Origin: Loxodes magnus | Taxonomy: Eukaryota > Ciliophora > Karyorelictea > Loxodida > Loxodidae | Direction: 5' to 3' | DNA length: 64,000 nt | NCBI GenBank assembly: GCA_946699065.1 | Contig: CAMPDV010000215.1 | Location: 62,001 to 126,000, forward strand | Part shown: positions 25,881-36,600 of the stretch, piece by piece | Numbering within the stretch: position 1 is the first letter of the stretch | Layout of the letters: every line of letters begins with the position of its first letter | Notes under the pieces: generated by a model | Told to the model about the DNA's origin: nothing | Seen by the model: only the letters and a program-made list of their open reading frames with translations | Database searches by the model: none | Made by a program: the position numbers and the translations under genes

Positions 25881-26560
25881 ATGAGTGACTGCTAAGAGAA
25901 GATATATGTGATTTAGCTTCTTAAATATCTTTATAATATCAACTTTAAATTAAAAATCAAGAGCAACACTATAGAAGAAAAAGTAGAATCAATAACAGGC
26001 TTTTCTTATTATAAGCCTTATAAAGTGTCAAGCAAATATTTTATAATTAAATATAGTTAAATTAAATAGACTTAAACAAGGCTAAAATAGGAATTATTTT
26101 TAATATCATAGCAGATATTAAAAGAAGAGTGCTGATCTAATAAAGGTGAAAAGTAAGCTTGAAGCTACTCTGTTTCGATTTTACTTGAAAGAGAAAAATA
26201 AATTATCTTAACCTAATATAAACTGCATGAAAAGAGAAAGAGTAAGCAAATTGAAGGAAGATGAATGGATAAATCTTAATCCAGAGACAAATAAATTAGC
26301 AGCTTAAGATTAAAATTAAATTCAAAGAATTTAAGAAAAACTAACAGACTTAAGAGGGTAAGTTTTCTTATTTAGGATTATTTTTTAAACCAAACATCTA
26401 GAATTATCTTCTGTCTAGATTAGGACTAAGATCAGTTTGTTCAAATTAATAAAATAAAATAATAGAAAATAAATAAGTTCGCTAGGTGAACACTGAATCA
26501 GCTTTCAAAATGTTTTACTATAGAAGTGAAATGAAGAATAAATAATAAATAAATATAATA
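25881..26560 (+). pseudogene. Coding-like region with one frameshift, unknown
   Basis: From ATG 25,881 the frame reads MSDCQEKIYVIQLLKYLY, then NTIEEKVESITGFSYYKPYK and LKEECWSNKGE (Trp from TGA). At about 26,146 it shifts by one base to KLEATLFRFYLKEKNK, then MKRERVSKLKEDEWINLN and QRIQEKLTDLRGQVF. Both halves have the acidic and basic mixture and G-rich first positions of real protein. The second half has a coiled-coil-like pattern. No domain is recognised. The single frame change suggests a recently broken gene, or an intron or frameshift site that I cannot resolve. Confidence 0.4.
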
Positions 26561-26569
26561 TCTTATATT

Positions 26570-28285
26570 AGTTAGACTTTACTCTATTATTACATAGATA
26601 CCTAATATTTGTTTTTTGCTAAATATGCTTTTAATATAAAAGGTTTTTGAAAACTTCTATGAATCATTATTAATGTTTTTTATACCAACATCATAAATTA
26701 TATGCTACTTACTTTTTCTTCTACTAAAGAATTTGGAGAAAGGATTATTTGCTTGCTATCATGATTATTAAAAAAGCATACTTTTATAAATAAAGAAGTT
26801 TAAGATTATATGTAACCAATCTAAATAGCCAAGATTTTATGCCTTATTAGTTTTTTCTTTTTAGATATATTAACTTCTTAGAAAAGGCTTCATATCTCTG
26901 GCTTCTGTCTTTTTTATTTGCATTTTTAAAGTTTTAAAGGTAATTTCCTTTTATTTTAGAATTAAAGCTCTCCTTTATAAAAATCTTGGTTGAATTAAGC
27001 AGTATTATTAATTAAGGAAAGGGAATGATGATTAGGTATTAATGAATATAATAATAGGAATATGACTTACTAGAATCTAAATAATAGTAAGAATATTTAT
27101 TTGAAATGCTAGTTAAAGATAACTAGATTAATTAAGATTATTAAAGCTTCTAAATAAAATAGTAGAAATATTAATTAGATTAACTAAAATCATATTCTAA
27201 TTGTATCATCTTTCTTTAACTTCAATTAAATCTCTAGTTTTAACTTTTCATTACTAAATAGAACAGGCTGCTTTTTATATTTCTGAACCATCTATTTACA
27301 TTTTATTTACTTTAAGATTGTAAATTTACCCACTACTATCCTTTTCATTATGCCTTTTAATTATATTGGTAAATATTATTAAAGTCTTTCACACTAAAAC
27401 CAGTATCTTTAAGATCTTCTTTTTTGCAAGGATAAAATTTAATTTTTGGCGTTATCTTAGATTTATTTAAAATCTACTTGGATTTTGTAATGCTTTTGTT
27501 TATAAGTTTTACATTTTCCCCTATAAATACAAAATACAAAATTTCTTTAGATAGCATTAGATTAACTATCTTAATATATTACATTTTATACTTTCCTTGT
27601 ATTTTAAAAGTTTAATTTTTATTAAATGTAAAAAGATACTTTAAAAAGGCTATAGCAGTAATAGATTACTTACTGATAGTAAAATAAGTTTATAAGTTTA
27701 GCTATTCTATACTATTAGAAAATTGAAGAGCATTATAATTTGCATTAAGTTATTTTATAAATATAGAGATTAAGTATCTTAATTATAAAGCTTAATCTTT
27801 TTAATATTCATTTAATACTTTAATAAGATATAGTTCTCCAATATATAGCAACTTTTAATAGTATGTAAAAAGTATTGAAATAGTAATTATTATTGAATTT
27901 GGTACTAAATATTGGAGTTAATCTTCTTAATTAAGGAAATATAGAAAATTATATTAAAACTAAATTTTAAAGTTTATAAATCTAATTAATTCTAAACTTA
28001 AAAATATACATTTTTTAAATGTTTAAAATAGTAAAATAAATATATATATTTTAACTATTTTTATGATAATAAACATTTAAAAGATAAATACAAATACATT
28101 TATTATTAGCCTAGAAAAGATAATAAAGAATAATTATATTTTTATACTTTACATAAAAGATAAAATATAAAAAATGTATCGAAATATTTACAACAAAAGA
28201 ATGATAAAATTAATAATTTCTATTATAGTAATAACATAAGAAGTTTTATTTAAAATATTAATCAAAAGATCGAAAAAAACAGCAA
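26570..28285. other. A+T-rich stretch, no supportable feature
   Basis: Gradually returns to simple A+T-rich DNA. The left part (to about 27.2 kb) is somewhat more complex and may belong to the segment before it, but nothing can be supported. Confidence 0.4.
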
Positions 28286-28289
28286 AAAG

Positions 28290-28740
28290 ATTCTATTTAA
28301 TTAAAGAATCAAAGATTAAAATAAATGGATATCTAAATACACAAAAAATAAAGAAAAAAATGTTATTATTGCAACTTATTTAATTATACGATGATTCTGA
28401 GTTGAAAGAAGTAAAAAGATTAAGACTTATACAGAACTATATCAAGATTATTTTATAATAACTCAAATGATATAGAAGAAGTTAGTATCTAATTATGAAA
28501 AACCAGTAAATACCTTTCGAAGATTAGTTTCGATAAAAAAACGGGAGAGGTAAAGAGCTTTCAAGCATTTTTTGATTTTAAGTATCTTATCAACTTATTA
28601 ATAAGCTTAAGCTTACTTAAATCCTTCAACCAGAAAGGGGTAAAAAATATCTAAAATGATTTTTTGATTTTCAAACATCAAATTTAAATAATCTCACAGA
28701 TTAAGCACCAAGATTAATTACCTATTTTTCTATTTCTAGC
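28290..28740 (+). pseudogene. Coding-like fragment upstream of the intact LINE
   Basis: Plus-strand reading gives LYDDSELKEVKRLRLIQNY, then one frame later FYNNSNDIEEVSIQLWKTSK and ISFDKKTGEVKSFQAFFDF. The residue mixture resembles real protein. The LINE inserted about 160 bases downstream (28,918), so this is the pre-existing target locus or an older element. No family is recognised. Confidence 0.3.
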
Positions 28741-28902
28741 AGAATTAAATATACGTTCTTTTTAATTATAATTAAAAATACCAATATTAGATTTTATCAT
28801 TTGATTTTACTCTTTAATTTTAAAGCTTAAAAAAAGAACATTTTTAAGTTAGTTTGATTTAAAATTTATAAACTAAAATAAAAAATGATAATTTTATAAA
28901 TA

Positions 28903-28917
28903 TAATATCTTATAGTT
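28903..28917. repeat. Left target-site duplication of the intact LINE
   Basis: The 15 bases taatatcttatagtt are repeated exactly at 34,966-34,980, immediately beyond the other end of the element. This fixes the element boundaries and indicates a recent insertion. Confidence 0.9.
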
Positions 28918-28929
28918 AAAAAAAAAAAA

Positions 28930-31440
28930 ATGGACGAAATATAGAATTCACTAGTTTTTAATAGTGACTCTTCTTTAATTAATTTCAAAGAAGCTGCAAA
29001 TTCATAGGAAAAGCATAGGCAGGTGCATTAAAATCTCCAAACGAAAGATTTGGAGTAACTACAAATTAAATAAGTAAACCTAATAATGAATTTATTAAGA
29101 CAACTACTTAAAAATTGTAGTCAAAAACCGGAAAACAAATTCATACGCGTCCCATTAAAACTACTTAGGAACTCTCTTCAACGTGGATATTAATTGTAGC
29201 GTATTATGAAAGTGAAATCAACCTATAAATAGATGAACAGATTAACCGCCTAAAATAATACCGCGAAAGATACGAAACGATTACCTAAGAAATCTTTCCA
29301 AAAATAAGATATTATCTTAGATAGTTAGAATTCAAAAGATATACCTTCAAATCCTAATTAAAATTCAAATAAAGATATCCTTTTATGGTAGTCAAAAATA
29401 ACATAAACTTAAGATTCATTTTTGAATAATACTAATTAACAATTCTATTAAATTTCAAATAACGAAATTAATCAGAAATAAAATAATACTACTAATCCTG
29501 ATAATTCAAATAATCATTATTTACCTGATCTTCAGAGCAAACAAGCTTAAAATTAAACTGCTGATTTAAGAAATGTAATATAAAATCAAATAATTAATTA
29601 GTCTAATGAGAATTTATTTACCTTAGAAATAAAAGAACTTAAACATAATATATAAAGACTTATAGATAAGAACCAATAATTAAATGAAATGTTAATTAAT
29701 ATAAAAGCAAAATATGAACGAGATATTGAAACATTGATAAGTAACTAAGAAATATCCAAAATATATTATAAAACTTATATAAATAAAATTTATTAGAAAT
29801 ATAAACTATTATAGAACAATTTTTAGTCAATCAAATCTGATATATAGCAATATCACAAAAAAATGCTATCAAAATAACTAGTTCATAAAATTACTTAAAC
29901 AAACTTCTCCACTTATTACAGTAACTAAATAGTTTAAACAGATGAAATAATTAGTATATTTCAAGAAATTTAGATATAATAGAAAAACTATGAGAATTAA
30001 GTCAATTCAAAATATGAAATATAATCTAATTAAGAGATTCAAATTGAAGCCAATGCTAATTAAAGCTTTACTTAAGCTTAAATGATAGGAGCAAATAATT
30101 CACTATGCCAAAACTTTAATAAAATTAAAAATTTTACTTAAATTGAAATAGATAACTTTCTAAATAAAACTTAGCAAGGATATCAATAGACTATATTAGA
30201 ATAGAACTAATATTTACTTCAACAAATTACCTAATAAAAAATAATAAACGAAATTTAACTCCAAGAGTTATATTCTTAATATTAAAAATTATAAAACTAA
30301 AATAAGTAATTTATAGATTAAGAATAGAAAGCTTAAATGGAAATTTTAACTTTTAAAATCGAATTAGATAAGTAAAGATAATAAAAATATGAAATAAATA
30401 TAGCTTTTCAAAATTAAATTCTATTAAAAAATAAGGAAATTCAAATGTATAAAGAATTATTTTAGAATTAAATCTAACATACAAAAGAATTCAGTAATTA
30501 ATAGTAATTTTAGAAGAAGTAATTTGTAGATGCATAAACTTAGACATTATATGGAAATATTTAAACAAAGGATAGTATTATCTAAACAGATAATATAAAT
30601 AAATAATAAACAGCTTTTTTGTGTCAAAAATTTACTCAAACAAATATAATCAAGCAAGACAAGTTAATGTAAACTTAAAATAATTAATAGGAAGCATAAA
30701 CTAATACTATTATAACATAACATAATAACTAATACTGTCAAATAAAATTGCCAGATGAAGATTTTGTTTTACTATAGCATTAGTATCACTAACTCAACTT
30801 AAAATTCATTTAAAGTACCCAAAATATGTAGACACTTGAGATAAAAATAGAAGAGTTTTAAAAACTTAATTAAAATTTGAAAAAAGATATATTTAATTAT
30901 TCTACTAAAAGATGAAAAAAAGATTAATAAAACTAAACAGATTCGATCGATGCTATTTATCAGAATTAAGCCTTATCTTCCAATATTAATCTTAATATTC
31001 TTAAAAGGAAACATGAAGAAGAAGATAAAACAATTCCGCCAGCAAAACGTATGAGTAAACATAATAATAAAAAAGAGTGCGATTAAATAATATGTTATTT
31101 CAATCTGACTAGTCTATAACTTTAAAAGTTTATTAAATCCGAAACTTGAAGACGTCCATAGTACGAAATGCACAATATATAAGGTAGATATGTCACAGTT
31201 ACTTAAGATTTAGAATAAGGTACATGTGATAGTGTGAAAAGTAAAATTGATATAGATAGAAAGCTACTTAAAAAATATACGACGTAAGTAATATATATTT
31301 TGATACAATATTTTCATTAACATCCTGAGTATGGAAAAAGATTAGTACATATTTAGATTAACCAATAAGGATAGAAAAGCATTTGCATTTACGAAAGTGG
31401 TCTATCTGCAGGCTCGGAAAAAATTAGAAAGGACTAATAA
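28930..31440 (+). CDS. LINE ORF1 protein, Gln-rich coiled coil plus conserved C-terminal domain
   Basis: 835 codons read with TAA/TAG as Gln and TGA as Trp (TGA at 30,913 and 31,147). ORF1 proteins bind the element RNA and accompany it to the target. The N-terminal part is Asn/Gln-rich. The middle (about residues 220-650) is Gln/Lys/Glu-rich with heptad-like spacing, suggesting coiled-coil multimerisation. A basic stretch (LKRKHEEEDKTIPPAKRM, near 30,996-31,050) resembles a nuclear localisation signal. The last 120 residues contain ETWRRPQ and YVTVTQDLEQGTCDSVKSK. The same region is recognisable in the copies at 11.4 kb and 39.4 kb, so it is the conserved functional domain. No CCHC knuckle is present, unlike the Gag-like remnants. 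The end is placed at TAA TAA (31,435-31,440), which is followed by ATT TAA and then the ORF2 ATG in the same frame. Confidence 0.85.
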
Positions 31441-31455
31441 ATTTAAAAAATAAAG

Positions 31456-34400
31456 ATGGGACATATAAATATTAATGGAATAGCGAGCAAGTGCTTGAAT
31501 ATTGAAGAATTTATCAGAGATAACAGTATAGATATTTTATCAATAAACGAAACCTGATAAAAAGATGACTTTCCTCCAATATTGATAAATGGATTTAAAA
31601 CATATTTTAAGAACTCAGGAAAAGGAGGAGGTGTATGCTTAATTGTAGGAGAAGAATTTAATAGTACAGAAATACATATATAAGTTGAAAAAGAAATAAA
31701 TAGATTCATAACAATTAAACTGGATAATATTTTAATCACGTCTTGTTACATGCCTGATAATGGAAAAAGTTAAGATGTTAAAGATTTAGCTTATGAACAA
31801 CTAAATACATTGCTGAATTTATATAATGATAATCCACATATACTAATGGGAGATTTCAATGCTCTTTTATAAGGCTTCGGTGATAATCCTGAAAATGCTT
31901 ATGATAATAACATTAGACTATAAGAATTCTTACTATAAAACGATCTTGAGATAGTGAATGATAGCAACATTAATACATGTATTCACAAAGGAACAGGAAA
32001 AACGTATTGTAATGATTATATCATTATAAACAACCATTTGAACGTTAATTAGTTTGCAAATTTCACTGCTCATAATAATAGTTTATTTTCTGATCATATT
32101 CCAATCACTGTCGACTTTATCAATAATTCTATAGTATATTGGGAAAAGATAACTCAGAGAAAATATAAAATAAATAGGTTATAAGATGCAATAGATAGAT
32201 AAAAATATTAAGAATCTTTCCTACAAACTTATCTAGAATTCTTTTAAATAGATTAAGATAATCTTGAAGATTAATATGAATGCATCAAAAGTAATATTTA
32301 AGACAATGCTGATCAAACATTAGGTTCGTTTATTCCAGATTCAAATTATAACAAACTTCCTCGAGCTCTCACAAAGAAATATATAGAGGCAAAAAGAACT
32401 AACTCAGAATATAAGGAAGCTCACGTAAGATTTGGAAGAATAAACTAGCAAGTAACTAATCTTCATGAGGAAGCAAAACGACTTTGGAAAGACTTCAAGT
32501 ATAATCTATGAAAATTTAAAAAAAACGAAGCAAAAAAGAAATTTCTACTTCTTAATGGAGATTCTAGGGAAATTTTTTCACAGGCTAAGAAAATTTTAAA
32601 TCCTTTGAAGAGAAATACTATGAACTTTAATTAAGAAATCAAAAATAAATTCATTGAATCATGGGAAAATTGTGTTTTTAACAAGCATTATAATCTAACT
32701 CAAGAATAGATAAATCTTAGTAATTAAAAAATAGATAAAATATACGATAATATTTAAGAAATTAAAGATTATCCACTCTCGTATTTGTAAGGATTTGATC
32801 TTTTTACCATAAAAGAAATCTAAGAAATTATAAAAGAAATTCCGAATGGAAAAGCAGCTGGTCCAGATGGAATAAAAGGCGAACTTCTGAAATATGGTGG
32901 ATAATATTTATTAATAATTCTTCATTCTTTTCTGAATAATATGCTAAGACTTGGAAGAATCCCTTAGGAATTAAATATATCGGTGATAATTCCAATATTT
33001 AAAAAAGGAAATAAAGATGATTGGAAAAACTGACGACCTATTTCTCTTATTAATACTATTCTAAAACTATATGATAAAGCTTTAACAAAAAGATTATACA
33101 ATCTGATTTATTAGAGAAATTTGATTCACCCTTCATAAATGGGATTTATGAAAAACAGATAAACAACTTAATAAATTTGAATAATATAACAAATAATTGA
33201 TAACTATCGGAAATGTGCTAAAGGTAAGACTAAATTGATAGCAACACTGATAGACGTTGAAAAAATGTTTGACTCAATAGAAAGAAGACTCTTGTTTGAT
33301 TAACTTAAGAGAGTTAAACTACCACTTGGAATAATAATAGCCTTAGAATCGTTTTATAAAAACCTAAATTCTTCATTTATCATAGATGGTAAGAGCACCA
33401 GAACTTTATAATTCAACAATGGAGTTATGTAAGGAAGTTCTCATGGACCAGTTTTAGCATTATTGTATTATGACATAGTAATTAGATATCTGGAAAGTAA
33501 AAGTAACTAATTGGGATTTAAATGCCAGGATTCAAGTATTAGCTTCGCTTGTAGAGGATGGGCAGATGATCTTATTCTTCTTTCCAAATCTGCAAAGTAG
33601 ATGTAGAATTTAATAAATGAAGCAAATAAAGTTTTTGCATGAACACATTTAAAGATTAATGTTACCAAATCCGAATGCATCTAATTTCTAAAGAAGAATC
33701 AGAAATAATAAATTTTAAATTTATGATTAGGAAATTAGCCAATTGCTTAAAAAGAACAAGTAACATATTTAGGAGTTATTCTACATTAGAAGAAGAACTT
33801 AAATCCCCATTGCAAAGAAACTGCATTCAAGTATATAGCTGCAATGAAGAAAGCTGTTTTTTAACTGATGAGATATAAGAATGTAACTCCTTGACATTTT
33901 AAAACTTTATGTAGACTTTTTACATTACCTAAAGCAGAATATGGAGGAGACTTAGTACCATGAAGTATTCAAAAAGGAGTAACTGGAGTTCTGAACAGAA
34001 TAGAATCAAGTATGAGATTAATTTCAAGAAAAGCTTTTTAAGTAGCAACTTCAACATTTAATGAATCATGTTATATAGACCTGAATTGATTACCCTTTAA
34101 GCACATTATGGCTATAAAATTCTTCAGATTCTACCATAAAATTAAATAAGAAAGTACTGATTTTCCAAGATCAACAATAGGCTCTCTTTTCATTAATATA
34201 TGGAAAAAAGGATTTCAATACTACGATTAAGTGTAGCAATTATCAGACCTTTATAATATCGATCTGCAGAATTAATAGAATAATACCAATCTTAAAACTT
34301 TTACTAAACATGTAAGAGAAAAAATACAACAATATTTCTACAAAGTAGCTACTAAAAAATTTATGAGGATGAAAACAGCTAGAGTATATACTGAATAATT

Positions 34401-34848
34401 TGGTAATCTTTAACAATTTCCAAAAATTACTTATACTAAATTAAACAAATAGTATAGACGAGAAATTATCAGTATATATAAACTTAGAACCTAAACTTAT
34501 AATTTCCGTAAGGATCTTTAAGATCGTCATTACCCCATTGATAATCCCTATTGTATGTGTGGAGAGTATGAAACTTTCGAGCATATCTTTAAATGTGTGT
34601 ACTATTCTAATATAATGAATTGATTATCGGAAAATATCGGAAATTATGACTTAAGGCGCCTTATACTATACGATCAAGAATATCTAAACTCATTTTCAAG
34701 GTCTAAATTGGAGTATTTAGACTTATAGATCAAAATATTTCATAAGAAGCTAATGACAAGGAGACTTGAGATTCTAGAAATGGAGAAAGCAAAAAAGGAA
34801 GAAGCTAAAGATGAATAGAAAGAAGAACTAATTAAAGAAAAATGATGA
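31456..34848 (+). CDS. LINE ORF2: AP endonuclease and reverse transcriptase
   Basis: About 1,129 codons in the same frame as ORF1, 15 bases after its presumed stop. Domains in order: AP-like endonuclease with GHINING at the start, INETW (31,543-31,557), MGDFN (31,846-31,860) and SDH (32,089-32,097); a linker; the reverse transcriptase with IPNGKAAGPDGIKGELL, DDWKNWRPISL (33,016-33,048), DVEKMFD (33,253-33,273, catalytic Asp), NNGVMQGSSHGPVLALLYYD and GWADD (33,556-33,570, catalytic Asp pair); a thumb region with PKAEYGGDLVPW and DLNWLPF; and a C-terminal knuckle CMCGEYETFEHIFKC (34,552-34,596, C-x-C-x7-H-x3-C). Before the presumed end there are ten in-frame TGA and six TGG codons, several at family-invariant Trp. 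The end is uncertain: tandem TGA TGA at 34,843-34,848, or TAG at 34,945-34,947, 18 bases before the element end. Confidence 0.95.
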
Positions 34849-34965
34849 AATGTAAACAAGATTAAAAAACTATTTAAAAACATTTACTAACGTCTATAAT
34901 TGAAAGAAGCAATTCTTGCAATTAAAGACGTCAAAAAACTCTTTTAGTTTAAATTTAATTTAATT

Positions 34966-34980
34966 TAATATCTTATAGTT
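34966..34980. repeat. Right target-site duplication of the intact LINE
   Basis: Exact repeat of 28,903-28,917, directly after the pentamer tail of the element. Confidence 0.9.
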
Positions 34981-35775
34981 TATTTAAATTAATTATAAAT
35001 CATATTTTAGATATATAATTAAAATATTAATATAATCATATTATTTACTAAATTCAAAAATGTTTTAGATTAATTAATCATCTAATATACTTAAGAAGAG
35101 TAATAAAAAGTAATTAAAAACTAAATATTTAAATTTAATAATATCTAAACTAAAAAATTCAAATTTTATTAAAATTAAATTTAAAAGGTAATTTTTGCTT
35201 TACTATTGTAAAAGCAAACAAAATCTTTATTACTATTTATCCTATAAATTTAATAAAATTTAGGTTAGTAATTAGATTAAAAAATTATTATAACTTAGAT
35301 ATTTAATTAAGAAAAGTTTACTTCTAAACATTCAAATAGCACATAATATCATAATAAAATAATTAATGTTTTTATCATAAAAATAATAATTTTAAATGAT
35401 TTTACTTTAAAGAATTATAAATAAGATATTAAAAAGAATGATATAATTAATATCATTTAAGATTGTTTATTTATGTATATTATAAATCTATCGAAAATTA
35501 GTTTAATTTATAACTATAATAAAATTACTAGCTTAATTATTTTAAATAATTAAAAATAATTAGTTTTTTATAAATAAAATTAATAATTACTAAAGTAAAA
35601 GTTTTATGCATAAAGCTATATAGTTGAAAAGTTAGATTATATTTAAATATTTGAAATGTAAATTGAATCAATTTTAAGTTATAATAAAGAAAATATTAAT
35701 AGTTATAAATAAAGTATCTTAGCTTGTAGTTTAATTTAATTTTACTAATAGAAATTAATATTTTTATTTAATTAA
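34981..35775. other. A+T-rich stretch, no feature seen
   Basis: Simple A+T-rich DNA continuing the target locus of the LINE. No recognisable feature. Confidence 0.45.
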
Positions 35776-35777
35776 TT

Positions 35778-36600
35778 GGAAAAAATAAAGACGAAGATAT
35801 TCACTTGGGATTTTTCCCAGCTCAGAAATTAATCTAGGGAAAATTGGTCTTTTAAAAGGACGTTACTAAATAGAAGCTCTCATTTCTTAAAAGAAGCCTA
35901 GAAAATAGATTAGCAACATTTTCAACTCGGAAATTTCGAATTTCACCATAATTTATAGATAAATTATAAATAACTTATTGAAGTAGTGCTTAACCTTTAA
36001 GTGAAGGTTAAAATTTGAAGAAAGATAATAAAAGGCTGATGGGTTAGCTAGAAATAACAGAAAGAACTAGATCCGAGAATTATGTTCGAAGAAAGAGATC
36101 TAAATGCTTTCTGAAACATTTAAAAGAATGAGCAAAGTTAATCACAGAAGTAAAAATAAAAACAAAATTAACTAATCAACAAATAAAAATGAAATAATAG
36201 GAAATTAGCAAAAGTTGAAGCATTAATTGATCATAAAGTACTAATGATGATAATAGAGAAAAATAAGTAAATCACCAAATCCAAAAAAATCAAATAAGAA
36301 ATTTATTTCAATAGAATAGGAACATATTTATGAAGAAGATGCGAGTGATTTATTAACTTCAAATAAGAATACTGTAAAGAGTAATTTTTAAGTAAAAAAA
36401 TGAAAATAAATGAAACTAAGGAGAACATTTTAAAACAAAACTTTTATATATTAGAATAAGTTTACAGGGAAAAGAAGATGCTTACTGAAAGAGAAATGGA
36501 AGTTCTCAAGAAGTGCATATTAAAGAAATTTTACTATGACTGATTAAGAAAATATAATTTAATAAGAAATTTTAAATAATATTTAAAATATTTTTTGAAA
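35778..36600 (+). pseudogene. Coding-like region in three frames, unknown
   Basis: Frame 0 from about 35,778 reads NKDEDIHLGFFPAQKL, then LENRLATFSTRKFRISPQF, LMGQLEITERTRSENYVRRK and CFLKHLKEWAKL, with TGA as Trp. Near 36,296 another frame gives SIEQEHIYEEDASDLLTSNK. From 36,421 a third frame gives QVYREKKMLTEREMEVLKK and FYYDWLRKYNL. Each piece has a protein-like mixture and fairly G-rich first positions. The frame changes indicate decay or introns. No domain is recognised. It is probably the remains of an element or germline gene. Confidence 0.35.

Larger units (their letters stand above)
28918..34965 (+). mobile_element. Apparently intact two-ORF non-LTR retrotransposon
   Basis: A 6,048-bp LINE-type element bounded by a perfect 15-bp target-site duplication. 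It begins with a run of 13 A residues whose last one is the first base of the ORF1 ATG. It has ORF1 (28,930-31,440), ORF2 (31,456-34,848 or to 34,947) and a tttaa pentamer tail, and no LTRs. No frameshift was found in either ORF when lines were read in triplets. It transposes by target-primed reverse transcription: the ORF2 endonuclease nicks DNA and the reverse transcriptase copies the RNA onto the nick. Identity with other copies in the window is far from complete, so this is the youngest of several lineages here. Apart from the leading A-run I see no promoter or 5' UTR, so transcription may start outside or inside ORF1. Confidence 0.95.

Noticed and set aside
31443-31739. Minus-strand 98-codon standard ORF
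   Set aside because: Antisense to the start of the intact LINE ORF2, whose plus-strand reading is far better supported.
33675-33878. Plus-strand 67-codon standard ORF
   Set aside because: Wrong frame inside ORF2; the ORF2 frame here gives CIQFLKKNQKQ and continues unbroken.
31456-34848. TGA codons as decay of TGG in a dead element with TGA as the only stop
   Set aside because: Ten premature stops would be present in an ORF with no frameshift and intact catalytic motifs, and the same Trp sites are TGA in independent copies.
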